61,187 nucleotides of DNA from Acidobacteriota bacterium (GCA_016789705.1 JAEUQR010000184.1:1-61187), one strand, 5' to 3'; positions 32,654 through 41,648 are shown, counted from the first letter of the stretch. Numbers and translations: made by a program. Notes: a model not told the origin generated them from the letters alone.

Positions 32654-33178
32654 ATGCGGTTCACGCGCACTCTCTGTCTCGGTATCCTCGCCGTCGCGAT
32701 GGCGGCTCCCTCGTTCGCGCAGTCCAACCCGGCCACCGCCGCGGCCAAGGCGCAGTTCGGCATGATCAGCACCGTGCTGGCCCGGACGGCGGAGAAGGTC
32801 CCAGAAAATCTGTACACGTTCAAGGCTACGCCGGAAGTGCGGTCGATCGGTCAGCTCCTCGGCCACATTGCCGACAGCCAGTTCGGCATGTGCGCCACGG
32901 CCGCCGGCGAGAAGCCGCCCCAGAGCGGCATCGAGAAGACCAAGACGTCCAAGGCGGACCTGACCAAGGCCATCATCGACTCGAACGCCTACTGCAACCA
33001 GGTCATCGACGCGATGAACGACCAGAAGGGCATGGAAGTCATCAAGTTCTTCACCGGCCCGTCACCGCGCCTGTCGGTGCTCGGCTTCAACGTCGCGCAC
33101 AGCTACGAGCACTACGGCAACCTCGTCACCTACCTGCGCCTCAACAAGATCGTGCCGCCCTCGAGCGAGGGCAAGTAA
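32654..33178 (+). CDS. DinB/YfiT-like protein, secreted
   Basis: A 174-residue four-helix-bundle DinB-like putative metal-binding protein with a signal peptide (MRFTRTLCLGILAVAMAAPSFAQ). Histidines of the usual metal site appear in LLGHIAD and NVAHSYEHYGNL; the latter is the most typical family segment. Most DinB proteins are cytoplasmic thiol- or stress-related enzymes, so the exported form is notable. GGAGG 5 nt before the ATG fixes the start. A TAGACT box at 32613-32618 is a possible -10 with a 5' leader. Divergent from the phytase-like gene. Confidence 0.83.
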   Translation: MRFTRTLCLGILAVAMAAPSFAQSNPATAAAKAQFGMISTVLARTAEKVPENLYTFKATPEVRSIGQLLGHIADSQFGMCATAAGEKPPQSGIEKTKTSKADLTKAIIDSNAYCNQVIDAMNDQKGMEVIKFFTGPSPRLSVLGFNVAHSYEHYGNLVTYLRLNKIVPPSSEGK

Positions 33179-33194
33179 CACCGCCGCGGGCCCG

Positions 33195-34184
33195 ATGACG
33201 CCGTCACCTGTGGCTTCAGGGACATCGGTCGGGCCTCGCGGCACTCGCCGCGGTCAGGGGCGCCTCGTCGCGCTCGTCGTCGCGACGCTGTGCGGTCAGG
33301 GATGCGCGCCCGTCTACTGGGTGGGCGCGCGTCTGCTCTACAACACGGCGCCCAACCCGCCGTCCGTCACGCTGAACGTCTCCTACGATCCCGCCGCGCC
33401 CGACGATCCCAAACGCCAGCTCGATCTCTATCTGCCCGGCGGCCGCAGCTTCCCCACGGTGGTCTTCGTGCATGGCGGCGGCTGGGCGTGGGGCGACCGC
33501 ACGCAGGCCTTCGGCGGCGCCGACGTCTACCGCAACATCGGACGGTTCCTCGCGAGCCGGGGCATCGGCGTCGCCGTCATCGGCTATCGCCTCGTGTGGC
33601 CGCTCGACTGGCAGTCACAGGTGGGCGACGTCGCCCGCGCCGTGGCCTGGGTACAGCGCGAGATCGGGGCCAGGGGCGGCCGCGCCGACCGCATCTTCCT
33701 CATGGGCCACTCGGCCGGCGCGCAGCTCGCCGCGCGCGTGGCGACCGACCCGTCCTGGCTCGCGCGCGAACACGGCACCGGCGCGCCGATCTGCGGCGTG
33801 GTGGCAGTGAGCGGCGCGGGCTACGACCTCGGCGATATCGAAACCTATCGTGCCGGCTTCGATCCCCTGTATTTCGCCGAACGCTTCGGCGGCAGCCGCC
33901 TCGATGGCTCGTGGTGGCGCGACGCGTCCGTGGTGCCCTTCCTCGACGCCTCGGACCCGCCGTTCCTCGTCATCTCGGCCACGGGCGAATCCCGAGGCCT
34001 GCGCCGGCAGTCCGCGCTCGTGCACGAGGAACTACAGAAGGCCGGCGTGTCGTCACGCTTCGTGACGGTGAAGGGTTCGAGCCACGAGCGGATCATCCTG
34101 GAGCTTAGTCGCGCCGACAAGACTGCGGGGCCTGCCGTACTCGACTTCCTCGCCGACACGCCCTGCCCGCGTCCAGCGCCGTAG
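33195..34184 (+). CDS. Alpha/beta-hydrolase (esterase/lipase, HGGGW type)
   Basis: A 329-residue hydrolase of the hormone-sensitive-lipase-like group. Oxyanion motif HGGGW (93-97), nucleophile elbow GHSAGA (Ser about 173), a probable catalytic Asp in DASDPPFLVIS and His in KGSSHERI. The N-terminus has a hydrophobic segment with cysteines (VVATLCGQGCAP), consistent with export and possibly lipidation. It starts 16 bp after the DinB-like gene on the same strand, so cotranscription is likely. Substrate probably a small ester. Confidence 0.85.
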   Translation: MTPSPVASGTSVGPRGTRRGQGRLVALVVATLCGQGCAPVYWVGARLLYNTAPNPPSVTLNVSYDPAAPDDPKRQLDLYLPGGRSFPTVVFVHGGGWAWGDRTQAFGGADVYRNIGRFLASRGIGVAVIGYRLVWPLDWQSQVGDVARAVAWVQREIGARGGRADRIFLMGHSAGAQLAARVATDPSWLAREHGTGAPICGVVAVSGAGYDLGDIETYRAGFDPLYFAERFGGSRLDGSWWRDASVVPFLDASDPPFLVISATGESRGLRRQSALVHEELQKAGVSSRFVTVKGSSHERIILELSRADKTAGPAVLDFLADTPCPRPAP

Positions 34185-34196
34185 TGGCACGGGCGC

Positions 34197-35867
34197 CTAG
34201 GGCGTGAGGATCAAGCGGCCAGACGTCTGGAAGCGGCGGAAGTCCGAATAGACGGCAGACGCATCCACGCGCTCGCTGGATGACGCGTACGACTCGCGCA
34301 TCTCGCGCGGCACGAGCACCTCGAACGCCACGTGCGCCTGGTACTCCACGGCCATGCTGCCGTTCAGGTCGCCCGCAGGGTCCGACAGCTCGATCCGCGA
34401 CGACCAGACGGCGCCGGTCGCCTCGTCGATGGCGAGCGTACCGCGCGCCGGCAGGTCGCGCTCCCCGGTCCTGATGAGGGTCGGACGTCCGCGTTCCTCG
34501 AACCGATACGTGATGACGGTGCGTCCCGCCCCGGACTGCCGTCCGGCACGGGTGAATCGCACGCCGCCGACATGCCGCGCATCGAGGAAGAGCAGCGCCA
34601 GCGTCGGTTCGTTGAACGTGCGGAGGATCGGCCCCAGATTGAAACGGCCGTTCTGCCGCGCCAGGTCGCGGAGTTCTGGCAGCGGCACCGAGGGTCTGGT
34701 CGCCAGCGACGGCAGGCGACGTTCACTGTCCGGGCGAGGGCGGCCGTCTACCACCACGACATCCCGCACGCTGATCCAGGTCGCGTCTGCCGGCAGCCAC
34801 GCGAAGAACAGCTCCGACTCGAGGAGCCGGCGGGCGCTCACCGCCGTGGTCGACGCGCCCGACGACCCGAAACGACGCGGCAGGCGCAACTCCTGCTCGT
34901 ACCGTTCGTGCCACGTCACGGAGGTGAACGTGCGCTCGAAGCGGTCCACATACGCCGTCGCGCGCCGCAACACCGGGTCGGCCAGGGCCGTCTCCCCTGA
35001 GAGCGGCTGACCGGTGTCGGCCGAATCGGACGCAGCCGCACGGCTGTCGGCTGGCGCGGCCACCGGCGCGGCCGGTGCCGCCGGCGCCGGCGCTGTCGCA
35101 TCGGCTCCCGCAGCCTCCGCGCGCGGCAGGCCCTGCCAGAGCCCGTCCGCTGCGGCCGCCACGTCGGCGTCGTCGCCGAGGGCAAAGAAGCGGCCAGGAA
35201 GTTGTGCGGCAACACTTTCGCTGGCGTCGCGTACCAGGCCTCGATACGGCGTGGGGGCCGGCATCCGCACCACCGCCACCGCCACGGCGTGTTCGCGCAG
35301 TCGCCGCACTGCTTCCGCCACCCCCATGCGGCCGTCGTCGCGTGCGGGCCACCCACTCGTGAACACGACCACGCGGGCGCCGCGCCATTCCGGAGCTGCC
35401 GCGACAAGGGCGCGAAGCTTGCGGGTGCCGCTCGATTCGGTCCGGCGGACTTCGGCGTCCACGGCGCCGCGCACGAGGCCCACACATTCATCGGCCCGCC
35501 TGGCGCACTCGCGCGCGATGAGTGTGTCGCGTACGAACTCGTTGCCCCGGAGCACCTCGACACTCTCGGCGAACGAGACGCGGATGCCGGAGTAGACAGG
35601 CGCCGTGACCGTGAATCGCGTGCGGCGAAACTCCGCCGCCTCGGAGGGCGGAATCGCCGCCAGTCCGTCGGCAGTGAGTGAGTAGTAGGCCACCGGCACG
35701 CTGGCGCCGAGCTGTGTGAGGAGCCCATCCCGCCATCGCGCTGCGGACGCCGGATCGGCAACGGGACTGTCGCCATCCACGACCACGACGACGCGTGACC
35801 CGGGCTGCCCCTGGGGCTGACCCAGCAGGCCGAACACCGCGAACGCGGCAGCCCAGGCGGTGCGCAT
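34197..35867 (-). CDS. VWFA-related secreted protein, acidobacterial type
   Basis: A 556-residue exported protein. After a signal peptide (MRTAWAAAFAVFGLLG), residues about 22-230 look like a von Willebrand A fold (RVVVVVDGDSPVAD, ARVVVFTSGWP), but the metal-site DxSxS is degenerate. An Ala/Pro/Asp-rich linker (about 240-285) leads to a C-terminal region with beta-sheet character and no motif I recognise (ITYRFEERGRPTLI, GTLAIDEATGAVWSSRIELS). It resembles the VWFA-related proteins numerous in Acidobacteriota. The ATG is 5 bp after the ATP-grasp stop. Function unknown. Confidence 0.68.
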   Translation of the reverse strand: MRTAWAAAFAVFGLLGQPQGQPGSRVVVVVDGDSPVADPASAARWRDGLLTQLGASVPVAYYSLTADGLAAIPPSEAAEFRRTRFTVTAPVYSGIRVSFAESVEVLRGNEFVRDTLIARECARRADECVGLVRGAVDAEVRRTESSGTRKLRALVAAAPEWRGARVVVFTSGWPARDDGRMGVAEAVRRLREHAVAVAVVRMPAPTPYRGLVRDASESVAAQLPGRFFALGDDADVAAAADGLWQGLPRAEAAGADATAPAPAAPAAPVAAPADSRAAASDSADTGQPLSGETALADPVLRRATAYVDRFERTFTSVTWHERYEQELRLPRRFGSSGASTTAVSARRLLESELFFAWLPADATWISVRDVVVVDGRPRPDSERRLPSLATRPSVPLPELRDLARQNGRFNLGPILRTFNEPTLALLFLDARHVGGVRFTRAGRQSGAGRTVITYRFEERGRPTLIRTGERDLPARGTLAIDEATGAVWSSRIELSDPAGDLNGSMAVEYQAHVAFEVLVPREMRESYASSSERVDASAVYSDFRRFQTSGRLILTP

Positions 35868-35872
35868 ATCCG

Positions 35873-37078
35873 TCAGTCGTGCGGTTTGTTGCCCGGCGGG
35901 ATGAACGTGCTGTGGGCGTCGGTGAAACGCCGCGCGTACTCGTCGACGAGCGCCGCGACGCGCGCGCGATCCGGTGAGGCCACGATGAGGCCGGCGTGGT
36001 AGGGCTTGCTCATCCGCCACACGACTTCCGCCGCGTCGAAGGCCGAGAGATCCGGCGTTTCGTCCTTCGCGAGCGACGTCACGAGCCCGGCGTAGTCGCG
36101 ACGCATCGGCGGCAGCGCGTACGGCGTCTTGCCGCCGGCGAGCTCCACCTTCGCCCACTCGGCCCAGAGGTTCATGCCGGTGGCCGCCTCGACCAGCTCC
36201 ACGATGTGCGCGCCGCCGACGCGGGCGGACGTCTCGAGGAAATACCACTGGCCATCACGGCCCTTGATGAACTCGGTGTGTGACACGCCGCGCACGAGGC
36301 CCAGCGTGCGCAGCACCTCACGGTTGAAGGCCTGCAGCGCCGTGTCGTCGGCCGAGCCGCGCTCGATGAGCTGCGTGGTGAAGACACCGCCGGCATGTGA
36401 GACATCGAAGGGCGGACGGCCGTACTGGCTGGACACGGCCGTGAGGACGTCGCGCTCGTAGACGATGCTGTCCACGTGGCAGACGTCGCCGGGGACGAAC
36501 TGCTCGAGCAGGTGCGACGAGGCCCTGTCGCCCAGGGCGTCGATGAGCGGCCAGAGTTCCGCCTCGGACGCTACCTTGCGGATGCCGATGGTGCCGGCTT
36601 CCATGCGCGGCTTCAGCACCCACGGTGCCGGGACGCGCGCCGCGAAGGCGCGCAGTTTCGCTTCATTGAGCACGTGCACGAAGGCCGGGACGCGCATGCC
36701 GTGTTCTTCGGCGCGCATCCGCATGGCCAGCTTGTCGCGGAAGTACCGCGTCGTGGTTTCGCCCATCCCCGGCACGCGCAGGTGCTCGCGCAGCGCGGAG
36801 GCCTTCTCGAGGTCGAAGTCGTCGAGCGGCACCACGCGGTCGATGGCCACCGAGCGCGCCAGGTGGCTGGCCCCGAGCAGCAGGTCGTCGAGCCGCCACT
36901 TCTTGTCGTCGTCGTGCACGAAGAAGATGTCGTCGAGGCACTCGCGCGGCCAGTCGGCATCACGCAGGCTCTCGGAGGTGACGAGGTAGACGCGGGCCCC
37001 CTGCCGTTTTGCCTCACGGAGGAAGGCCTGGCCCTTGTGGTACGACGCGATACAGAGAATGGACAGCGGCTCGGGCAT
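35873..37078 (-). CDS. ATP-grasp ligase
   Basis: About 401 residues of an ATP-grasp carboxylate-amine/thiol ligase. N-terminal Rossmann-like domain (ILCIASYHKGQAFLREAKRQ), ATP-binding lysine motifs (RYFRDKLAMR, WVLKPRMEAGTIGI), LLEQFVPGDVCHVDS, and Mg-binding HTEFIKGRDGQWYFLETSAR ending VGGAH. The type resembles L-amino-acid or peptide ligases; the substrates are not evident. The start at 37078 has GGAGCC about 10 nt upstream. An ATG at 37105 lies inside the TAGCAT (-10) element and is rejected. It heads an operon with the VWFA protein, divergent from the PEGA gene with overlapping -10 boxes. Confidence 0.84.
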   Translation of the reverse strand: MPEPLSILCIASYHKGQAFLREAKRQGARVYLVTSESLRDADWPRECLDDIFFVHDDDKKWRLDDLLLGASHLARSVAIDRVVPLDDFDLEKASALREHLRVPGMGETTTRYFRDKLAMRMRAEEHGMRVPAFVHVLNEAKLRAFAARVPAPWVLKPRMEAGTIGIRKVASEAELWPLIDALGDRASSHLLEQFVPGDVCHVDSIVYERDVLTAVSSQYGRPPFDVSHAGGVFTTQLIERGSADDTALQAFNREVLRTLGLVRGVSHTEFIKGRDGQWYFLETSARVGGAHIVELVEAATGMNLWAEWAKVELAGGKTPYALPPMRRDYAGLVTSLAKDETPDLSAFDAAEVVWRMSKPYHAGLIVASPDRARVAALVDEYARRFTDAHSTFIPPGNKPHD

Positions 37079-37103
37079 GAACGGGTCGGCTCCGCGGGTC
37101 TGC

Positions 37104-37113
37104 ATGCTACCAT
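37104..37113. promoter_or_regulatory. Back-to-back -10 boxes of a divergent gene pair
   Basis: ATGCTACCAT reads TAGCAT leftward (ATP-grasp) and TACCAT rightward (PEGA), sharing TA. The rightward box ends 7 nt before the PEGA GTG (leaderless). The leftward one leaves a leader of roughly 18 nt with a GGAG. Confidence 0.5.
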
Positions 37114-37120
37114 CTGCCGC

Positions 37121-37939
37121 GTGAGCGTCTTCGACGAGACTCCCAAAGAGCCGTCCAGCCGCACGCCCCTCGTGGCCGGCGGTCTCGCGGTCGTGTTGCT
37201 CCTTGGCGGCGGCGCCTTCTTCCTGATGGGCGGTGAGGAGGAGGCGCCGGTGGCCACGACCGAGCCTGCACCGGCCCCGAGACGGGCGGCGGCCCCGGCT
37301 CCGAAGAAGGCCGAGCCCGCGCCCGCCGAACCCGCGCCTGAAGACACGCCGCGGCGCGCCCCGGCGAAGAAGGCCGCGGAGCCGGCGCCAGCCCCTGCGG
37401 CCGAGCCGGCGGCGGGGGACGCCACCACGCTCACCATCGAGTCCGACATACCGGGCGCCTCCGTGTTCGTCGATCGCGAGTTCGTCGGCACGGCCCCGGT
37501 CACGCTGAAGAACGTCGCGCCGGGCCAGAAGCGCGTGAACCTATCGGCGGAAGGGTACGAAGGCGTGCAGCGCGCGGTGGACGTCTCGCCTGGCGAGAAC
37601 ACCGTCACACTTCGCTTCAAGGAAGTGCGGCTGAATACGTCGGTCGGCGTGTCTCACAAACACGGCATGGGCGGCTGCGAGGGCACGCTGCGCGCCACGA
37701 TCGACGGCCTCGTCTACGAGACGTCGAACAGGGGCGACGCCTTCAACCTGCCCTACGCACAGGTCGAGTCGTTCGAGGTGAACTACCTCGAGAAGAACCT
37801 GAAGGTGAAGCAGAAGGGCGGCAAGACCTGGAACTTCACCGACAAGGCCGCCGCCAACGCCGACAAGCTCTTCGTCTTCCACCGCGACGTCACGGCCGCC
37901 CGCGAGAAACTCGCCAAGGGTTACACCGCCGCGCGTTAG
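37121..37939 (+). CDS. Membrane-anchored PEGA-domain protein
   Basis: A 272-residue protein with a short cytoplasmic N-terminus, one membrane helix (about 20-37), a long Ala/Pro/Glu/Lys-rich linker (about 40-100) and a PEGA domain (about 103-170: TLTIESDIPGASVFVDREF, GYEGVQRAVDVSPGENTV). The remaining about 100 residues include HKHGMGGCEGTLRATIDGL and alternating basic/aromatic strands without a motif I know. PEGA domains are typical of envelope proteins that bind cell wall or glycans. Start GTG at 37121 follows TACCAT by 7 nt without Shine-Dalgarno. Confidence 0.8.
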   Translation: MSVFDETPKEPSSRTPLVAGGLAVVLLLGGGAFFLMGGEEEAPVATTEPAPAPRRAAAPAPKKAEPAPAEPAPEDTPRRAPAKKAAEPAPAPAAEPAAGDATTLTIESDIPGASVFVDREFVGTAPVTLKNVAPGQKRVNLSAEGYEGVQRAVDVSPGENTVTLRFKEVRLNTSVGVSHKHGMGGCEGTLRATIDGLVYETSNRGDAFNLPYAQVESFEVNYLEKNLKVKQKGGKTWNFTDKAAANADKLFVFHRDVTAAREKLAKGYTAAR

Positions 37940-38067
37940 ACGCAGGATCTCCCCGGAAGTTCCGCCTGCCGGGTGCGTCCGGATCCGCTTGATCCAGGGG
38001 GGCCCGGGCCCTATTCTGAAGGCACGGCGCCGTCATCCCGGCGTCCGCGTGAGAGTCACACACAGCC

Positions 38068-38949
38068 ATGCTGAAGCGCGTCCTGCTCTTCGTCGTCACC
38101 AACCTCGCGGTCATGGTGACCATTTCGATCCTCATGAGCCTGCTCGGGCTCGGCGGCTATCGCCTGGCCGGTGGCGGGCTCGACTACACGGCGCTCGCGG
38201 TCTTCTGTCTGCTCTGGGGTTCGGTGGGCTCGTTCATCTCGCTGCAGATGTCGCGCTGGATGGCCAAGCGCGCCATGGGCGTGCAGCTCGTGGACGGCCG
38301 CTCGGGCCACGAGGAACTCGACTGGCTCTACCGCACGGTCGAGCGCCTCACGCGCCAGGCCCAGCTGCCCATGCCGGAAGTGGGCTTCTACGACTCGCCC
38401 GAGGTCAACGCCTTCGCCACCGGCCCGAGCAAGTCGCGCAGCCTGGTCGCCGTCTCGTCGGGGCTGCTGCGCCGCATGAGCCGCGATGAGGTGGAAGGGG
38501 TGCTCGCGCACGAAGTCGCGCACATCCAGAACGGCGACATGGTCACGATGGCGCTCATCCAGGGCATCGTGAACGCGTTCGTGATGTTCGCCTCGCGCGT
38601 CATCGCCAACATCGCCAGGAACGCCGTCGACGAACGCAACGGCCGCATGGTGCAGTTCCTCGTCACCATCGTGCTCGACATCGCCCTCGGCATCCTCGGC
38701 TCGATGATCGTCGCCTGGTTCTCGCGCGCCCGCGAGTTCCGCGCCGATGCCGGCGCCGCCACGCTGGCCGGCCGCGGCAAGATGATCGCCGCGCTGCGCC
38801 GCCTGCAGTCCACGCACGAACTGGTGGACACCGGCACGCCCTCGCTCGCCACGATGAAGATCGCCGGCGGCGACGGCCGCTGGATGATGCTGCTCTCCAC
38901 GCACCCGCCGCTCGAAGCGCGGATCGCCGCGCTCGAGACCCTGCGATGA
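38068..38949 (+). CDS. htpX: HtpX-type membrane zinc protease (M48)
   Basis: A 293-residue inner-membrane metalloprotease that degrades misfolded membrane proteins. N-terminal helices at about 5-28 and 39-60, zinc motif HEVAH (148-152), two further helices (about 160-175, 192-215) and the third ligand Glu in REFRADAGA. Length and motif order match HtpX. It overlaps the next gene by ATGA, an unusual partner for HtpX. A TATTCT sequence about 50 bp upstream is a possible -10; no heat-shock promoter is evident. Confidence 0.95.
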   Translation: MLKRVLLFVVTNLAVMVTISILMSLLGLGGYRLAGGGLDYTALAVFCLLWGSVGSFISLQMSRWMAKRAMGVQLVDGRSGHEELDWLYRTVERLTRQAQLPMPEVGFYDSPEVNAFATGPSKSRSLVAVSSGLLRRMSRDEVEGVLAHEVAHIQNGDMVTMALIQGIVNAFVMFASRVIANIARNAVDERNGRMVQFLVTIVLDIALGILGSMIVAWFSRAREFRADAGAATLAGRGKMIAALRRLQSTHELVDTGTPSLATMKIAGGDGRWMMLLSTHPPLEARIAALETLR

Positions 38950-39440
38950 GCCGCGGCGCCACCCGCCGCGCCTGGATCCGGATCGCGGCCGCCCTCGTGG
39001 CGGCGGTGGCCGTGTACCCGGCCACCGCTACGGCGCAGTTCGCCGATCACCAGGCGGCCCGCGCCGCCGTGGAACGCTTCCTCGACGTGCTCGGCAACCG
39101 GCAGCTGGACCAGCTTCCGGCGCTCTTCGCGCCGAAGGCCACGATGGTGGTGGTGAGGCAGCGCGACGGCCAGTGGAGCCACACGACGTCCACCGTGGAC
39201 GAGTTCCTGGCGTCGCTCAAGGCCCAGGCCACACCCACCCTCTTCAAAGAGCCGCTCACCAACGTGACCGTGCAGGTGGAAGACGGGCACCTCGCCTTCG
39301 TGCGCGCGGACTTCACCGTGGTGGTCGAGGGCGTCGTGCGCTCGCACGGCGTGGACTACTTCACGCTCGTGAAGGACGGCGGCGCCTGGAAGCTGCTGAA
39401 CGCGTCGTACACGTCGAAGAACGGCGCCCCGCCGAAGTAA
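38946..39440 (+). CDS. Secreted NTF2-like (SnoaL/DUF4440-type) protein
   Basis: A 164-residue exported protein (signal about 1-30, ending TATAQF). The rest matches an NTF2-like cone fold: VERFLDVLGNRQLDQLPALF, then AKATMVVVRQRDGQWSH ... FVRADFTVVVEGVVRSHGVDYF and KDGGAWKLLNASYTS. Such proteins are small ligand-binding or scaffold domains. Its start overlaps the htpX stop, so translation is coupled. Function unknown. Confidence 0.78.
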   Translation: MSRGATRRAWIRIAAALVAAVAVYPATATAQFADHQAARAAVERFLDVLGNRQLDQLPALFAPKATMVVVRQRDGQWSHTTSTVDEFLASLKAQATPTLFKEPLTNVTVQVEDGHLAFVRADFTVVVEGVVRSHGVDYFTLVKDGGAWKLLNASYTSKNGAPPK

Positions 39441-39498
39441 CCCGCCCCGGACGGCGGCGGCATAGAATAGCGGCACGGTCCAGGGGACCGCACCGCAC

Positions 39499-40707
39499 AT
39501 GATTGCCGAAACCGTTGACGCCGAAGGCCACCTGATCGACTCGGGCGACCTGCAGGCCATTCTCACCACCGTGGTCGAGCAGGGCGCGACCTACGAAATC
39601 CTCCACTTCGACGTCGGCCGCACCAACGCCGACGCGTCGCGGCTCTCGATGCGCGTGGCCACCGAATCGCAGGAGTCGCTCGACCACCTGCTGGCCACGC
39701 TCTCGACCTTCGGCTGCTACGTGAAGGGCGCGCCGGATGCGATCATCCGCGTGAACGACATCGACGGCGCCGCGCCCATCGACTTCTACTCCACCACCAA
39801 CCACCTCACGCAGGTGCTCATCGGCGGCCAGTGGGTCACCGCCGAATCGCAGCGCATGGACGCCGGCATCGTCGTCGACGGCACGCGCGCCTTCTGCCGC
39901 AAGCTGCGGGATCTCAAGGCCGGCGACCGCGTGGTCTGCGGCATGCAGGGCATCCGCGTGAAGCCGGATCTGCAGGATCGCGACAAGCCGACGTTCGGCT
40001 TCATGAGCAACGACGTCTCGTCAGAACGCCGCGTGGAAGTGGCCGTCACCCGCGTGGCGCAGATGCTGCGCGAGACGAAAGCGAGCGGCCAGAAGATCGC
40101 GTTCGTGGCCGGGCCGGTCGTCGTGCACACGGGCGGCGCGGAGTATTTCTGCGAGCTCATCCGCGCCGGCTACGTGGACGTCATCCTCTCGGGCAACGCG
40201 CTGGCCGTGCACGACATCGAGTCGGTGCTCTCGGGCACGTCGCTCGGCATCGACCTCGACACCGGACGGCCCGTGGAACACGGCCACCGCAACCACATGC
40301 GCGCCATCAACGCCATCCGCCGGGCCGGCGGCATCGGCGCGGCGGTGGCCTCGGGCCTGTTGACGCGCGGCGTGATGCACGCCTGCCATACCCACAACGT
40401 GCCGTACGTGCTGGCGGGATCGATCCGCGACGATGGTCCACTGCCGGAAACGGTGATGGACCTCGCCGAAGCGCAGAACCGCTACGCCGAGGCGCTCAAG
40501 CCGGTGGGTGTCGTCATCATGCTCTCGTCGATGCTGCACAGCATCGGCGTCGGCAACATGGTGCCGTCGTGGGTGAAGGTGGTGTCGGTCGACATCAACC
40601 CCGCCGTCGTCACCAAGCTGAGCGACCGCGGCTCGACGCAGACGGTCGGTGTCGTCACCGACGTCGGCCTGTTCCTGCACCAGCTCGCCATCGCCCTCCG
40701 GGGCTGA
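39499..40707 (+). CDS. LOR/SDH-domain enzyme (TIGR00300-type, ornithine-cyclodeaminase-like)
   Basis: A 402-residue cytoplasmic protein of the conserved LOR/SDH family, some archaeal members of which act as NAD-dependent ornithine cyclodeaminases (family knowledge; not shown for this protein). The family pattern is clear: HFDVGRTNADASRLSMRV near the N-terminus, GDRVVCGMQGIRV, SNDVSSERRVE, and the C-terminal Rossmann-like region with VAGPVVVHTGGAE, GHRNHMRAINAIRRAGGIG, VLAGSIRDDGPLPE and DINPAVVTKLSDRGS. TAGAAT at 39465-39470 and AGGGGA between it and the ATG suggest a leadered message. Followed 7 bp later by a sulfurtransferase. Confidence 0.83.
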   Translation: MIAETVDAEGHLIDSGDLQAILTTVVEQGATYEILHFDVGRTNADASRLSMRVATESQESLDHLLATLSTFGCYVKGAPDAIIRVNDIDGAAPIDFYSTTNHLTQVLIGGQWVTAESQRMDAGIVVDGTRAFCRKLRDLKAGDRVVCGMQGIRVKPDLQDRDKPTFGFMSNDVSSERRVEVAVTRVAQMLRETKASGQKIAFVAGPVVVHTGGAEYFCELIRAGYVDVILSGNALAVHDIESVLSGTSLGIDLDTGRPVEHGHRNHMRAINAIRRAGGIGAAVASGLLTRGVMHACHTHNVPYVLAGSIRDDGPLPETVMDLAEAQNRYAEALKPVGVVIMLSSMLHSIGVGNMVPSWVKVVSVDINPAVVTKLSDRGSTQTVGVVTDVGLFLHQLAIALRG

Positions 40708-40714
40708 GAGTTCG

Positions 40715-41560
40715 ATGTTCACGACGCTCATTGATCCGCAGACCCTGTCGTCACACCTCGGCCAGCCCGCGTGGGTGGTGCTCGACGCGCGCTTCGATCT
40801 GGCCGATCCCGGGAAGGGCCAGGCGCTCTTCCACGAGGGCCACATTCCCGGTGCCCGCTACGTGCATCTCGACACGCACTTGTCGGGCGCGAAGACGGGC
40901 ACGAACGGACGCCACCCGCTGCCCTCGCCCGAAGACGCGGCGACCCGCTTCGGCGCGCTCGGCATCGGCCCCGACACGCAGGTCGTGCTCTACGACGGCG
41001 ACACCGGCATGTTCGCCGCACGCGGCTGGTGGATGCTGCGCTGGCTCGGCCATCGTGCGGTGGCGGTGCTCGACGGCGGCTTCGCGGCGTGGCAGCGCGC
41101 CGGCCTGCCCGTGACGACGGCCGAAGCGCCGTGGGCGCCGGCGACATTCGAGGCGCAGGTCGCCGAGGACCGGCGCGTGCCGCTCACCGACGTGGAGGCG
41201 CACCTGAGCGAGACGTCGCGCATCCTCGTGGACGCGCGCGCCAACGACCGCTTCCGGGGCGAGAACGAAACCATCGACCCGGTGGCCGGCCACATCCCCG
41301 GCGCGGTCAACCGCTTCTTCCAGCTCAACCTCACGCCGGCGAAGACGTTCAAGTCGGCTGACGCGCTCAGGGCCGAGTGGGCCGGCATCGTGCAGGGCCC
41401 GGACGCCTCGCGGGTCGTGATGTATTGCGGCTCGGGTGTGACGGCGTGCCACAACCTGCTCGCCCTCGAACACGCCGGCCTGCCCGGTGCGCGCCTCTTC
41501 CCGGGCTCGTGGAGCGAGTGGTGCGCGAGCCCCGAGCGTCCGCGCGCCACCGGCGACTAG
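40715..41560 (+). CDS. Sulfurtransferase (tandem rhodanese, thiosulfate/3-mercaptopyruvate type)
   Basis: A 281-residue two-rhodanese-domain enzyme transferring sulfane sulfur. The first domain (about 5-125) is structural (VVLDARFDLADPGKGQALF, GHIPGARYVHLD). The second (about 150-275) carries the nucleophile Cys238 in MYCGSGVTACHN; CGSGVTA is the loop usual for 3-mercaptopyruvate sulfurtransferases, rather than CRxGxR of thiosulfate enzymes. Start ATG at 40715, 7 bp after the LOR/SDH stop, likely one operon. A palindromic repeat follows 18 bp after the stop. Confidence 0.92.
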   Translation: MFTTLIDPQTLSSHLGQPAWVVLDARFDLADPGKGQALFHEGHIPGARYVHLDTHLSGAKTGTNGRHPLPSPEDAATRFGALGIGPDTQVVLYDGDTGMFAARGWWMLRWLGHRAVAVLDGGFAAWQRAGLPVTTAEAPWAPATFEAQVAEDRRVPLTDVEAHLSETSRILVDARANDRFRGENETIDPVAGHIPGAVNRFFQLNLTPAKTFKSADALRAEWAGIVQGPDASRVVMYCGSGVTACHNLLALEHAGLPGARLFPGSWSEWCASPERPRATGD

Positions 41561-41578
41561 CCGCGGCCCGCCAGGGCC

Positions 41579-41648
41579 ATTTGTAACGGGGTCTGTCACG
41601 GTCACGGGTTGTCACGACTTGGTGACCGTGACAGACCCCGTTACAAAT
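41579..41648. repeat. Palindromic intergenic repeat, copy 3 (70 bp)
   Basis: Arms ATTTGTAACGGGGTCTGTCA... and reverse, 18 bp after the sulfurtransferase stop and 75 bp before the next gene. Both arms match copies 4 and 5; only the central 15 or so bases vary. Confidence 0.9.
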
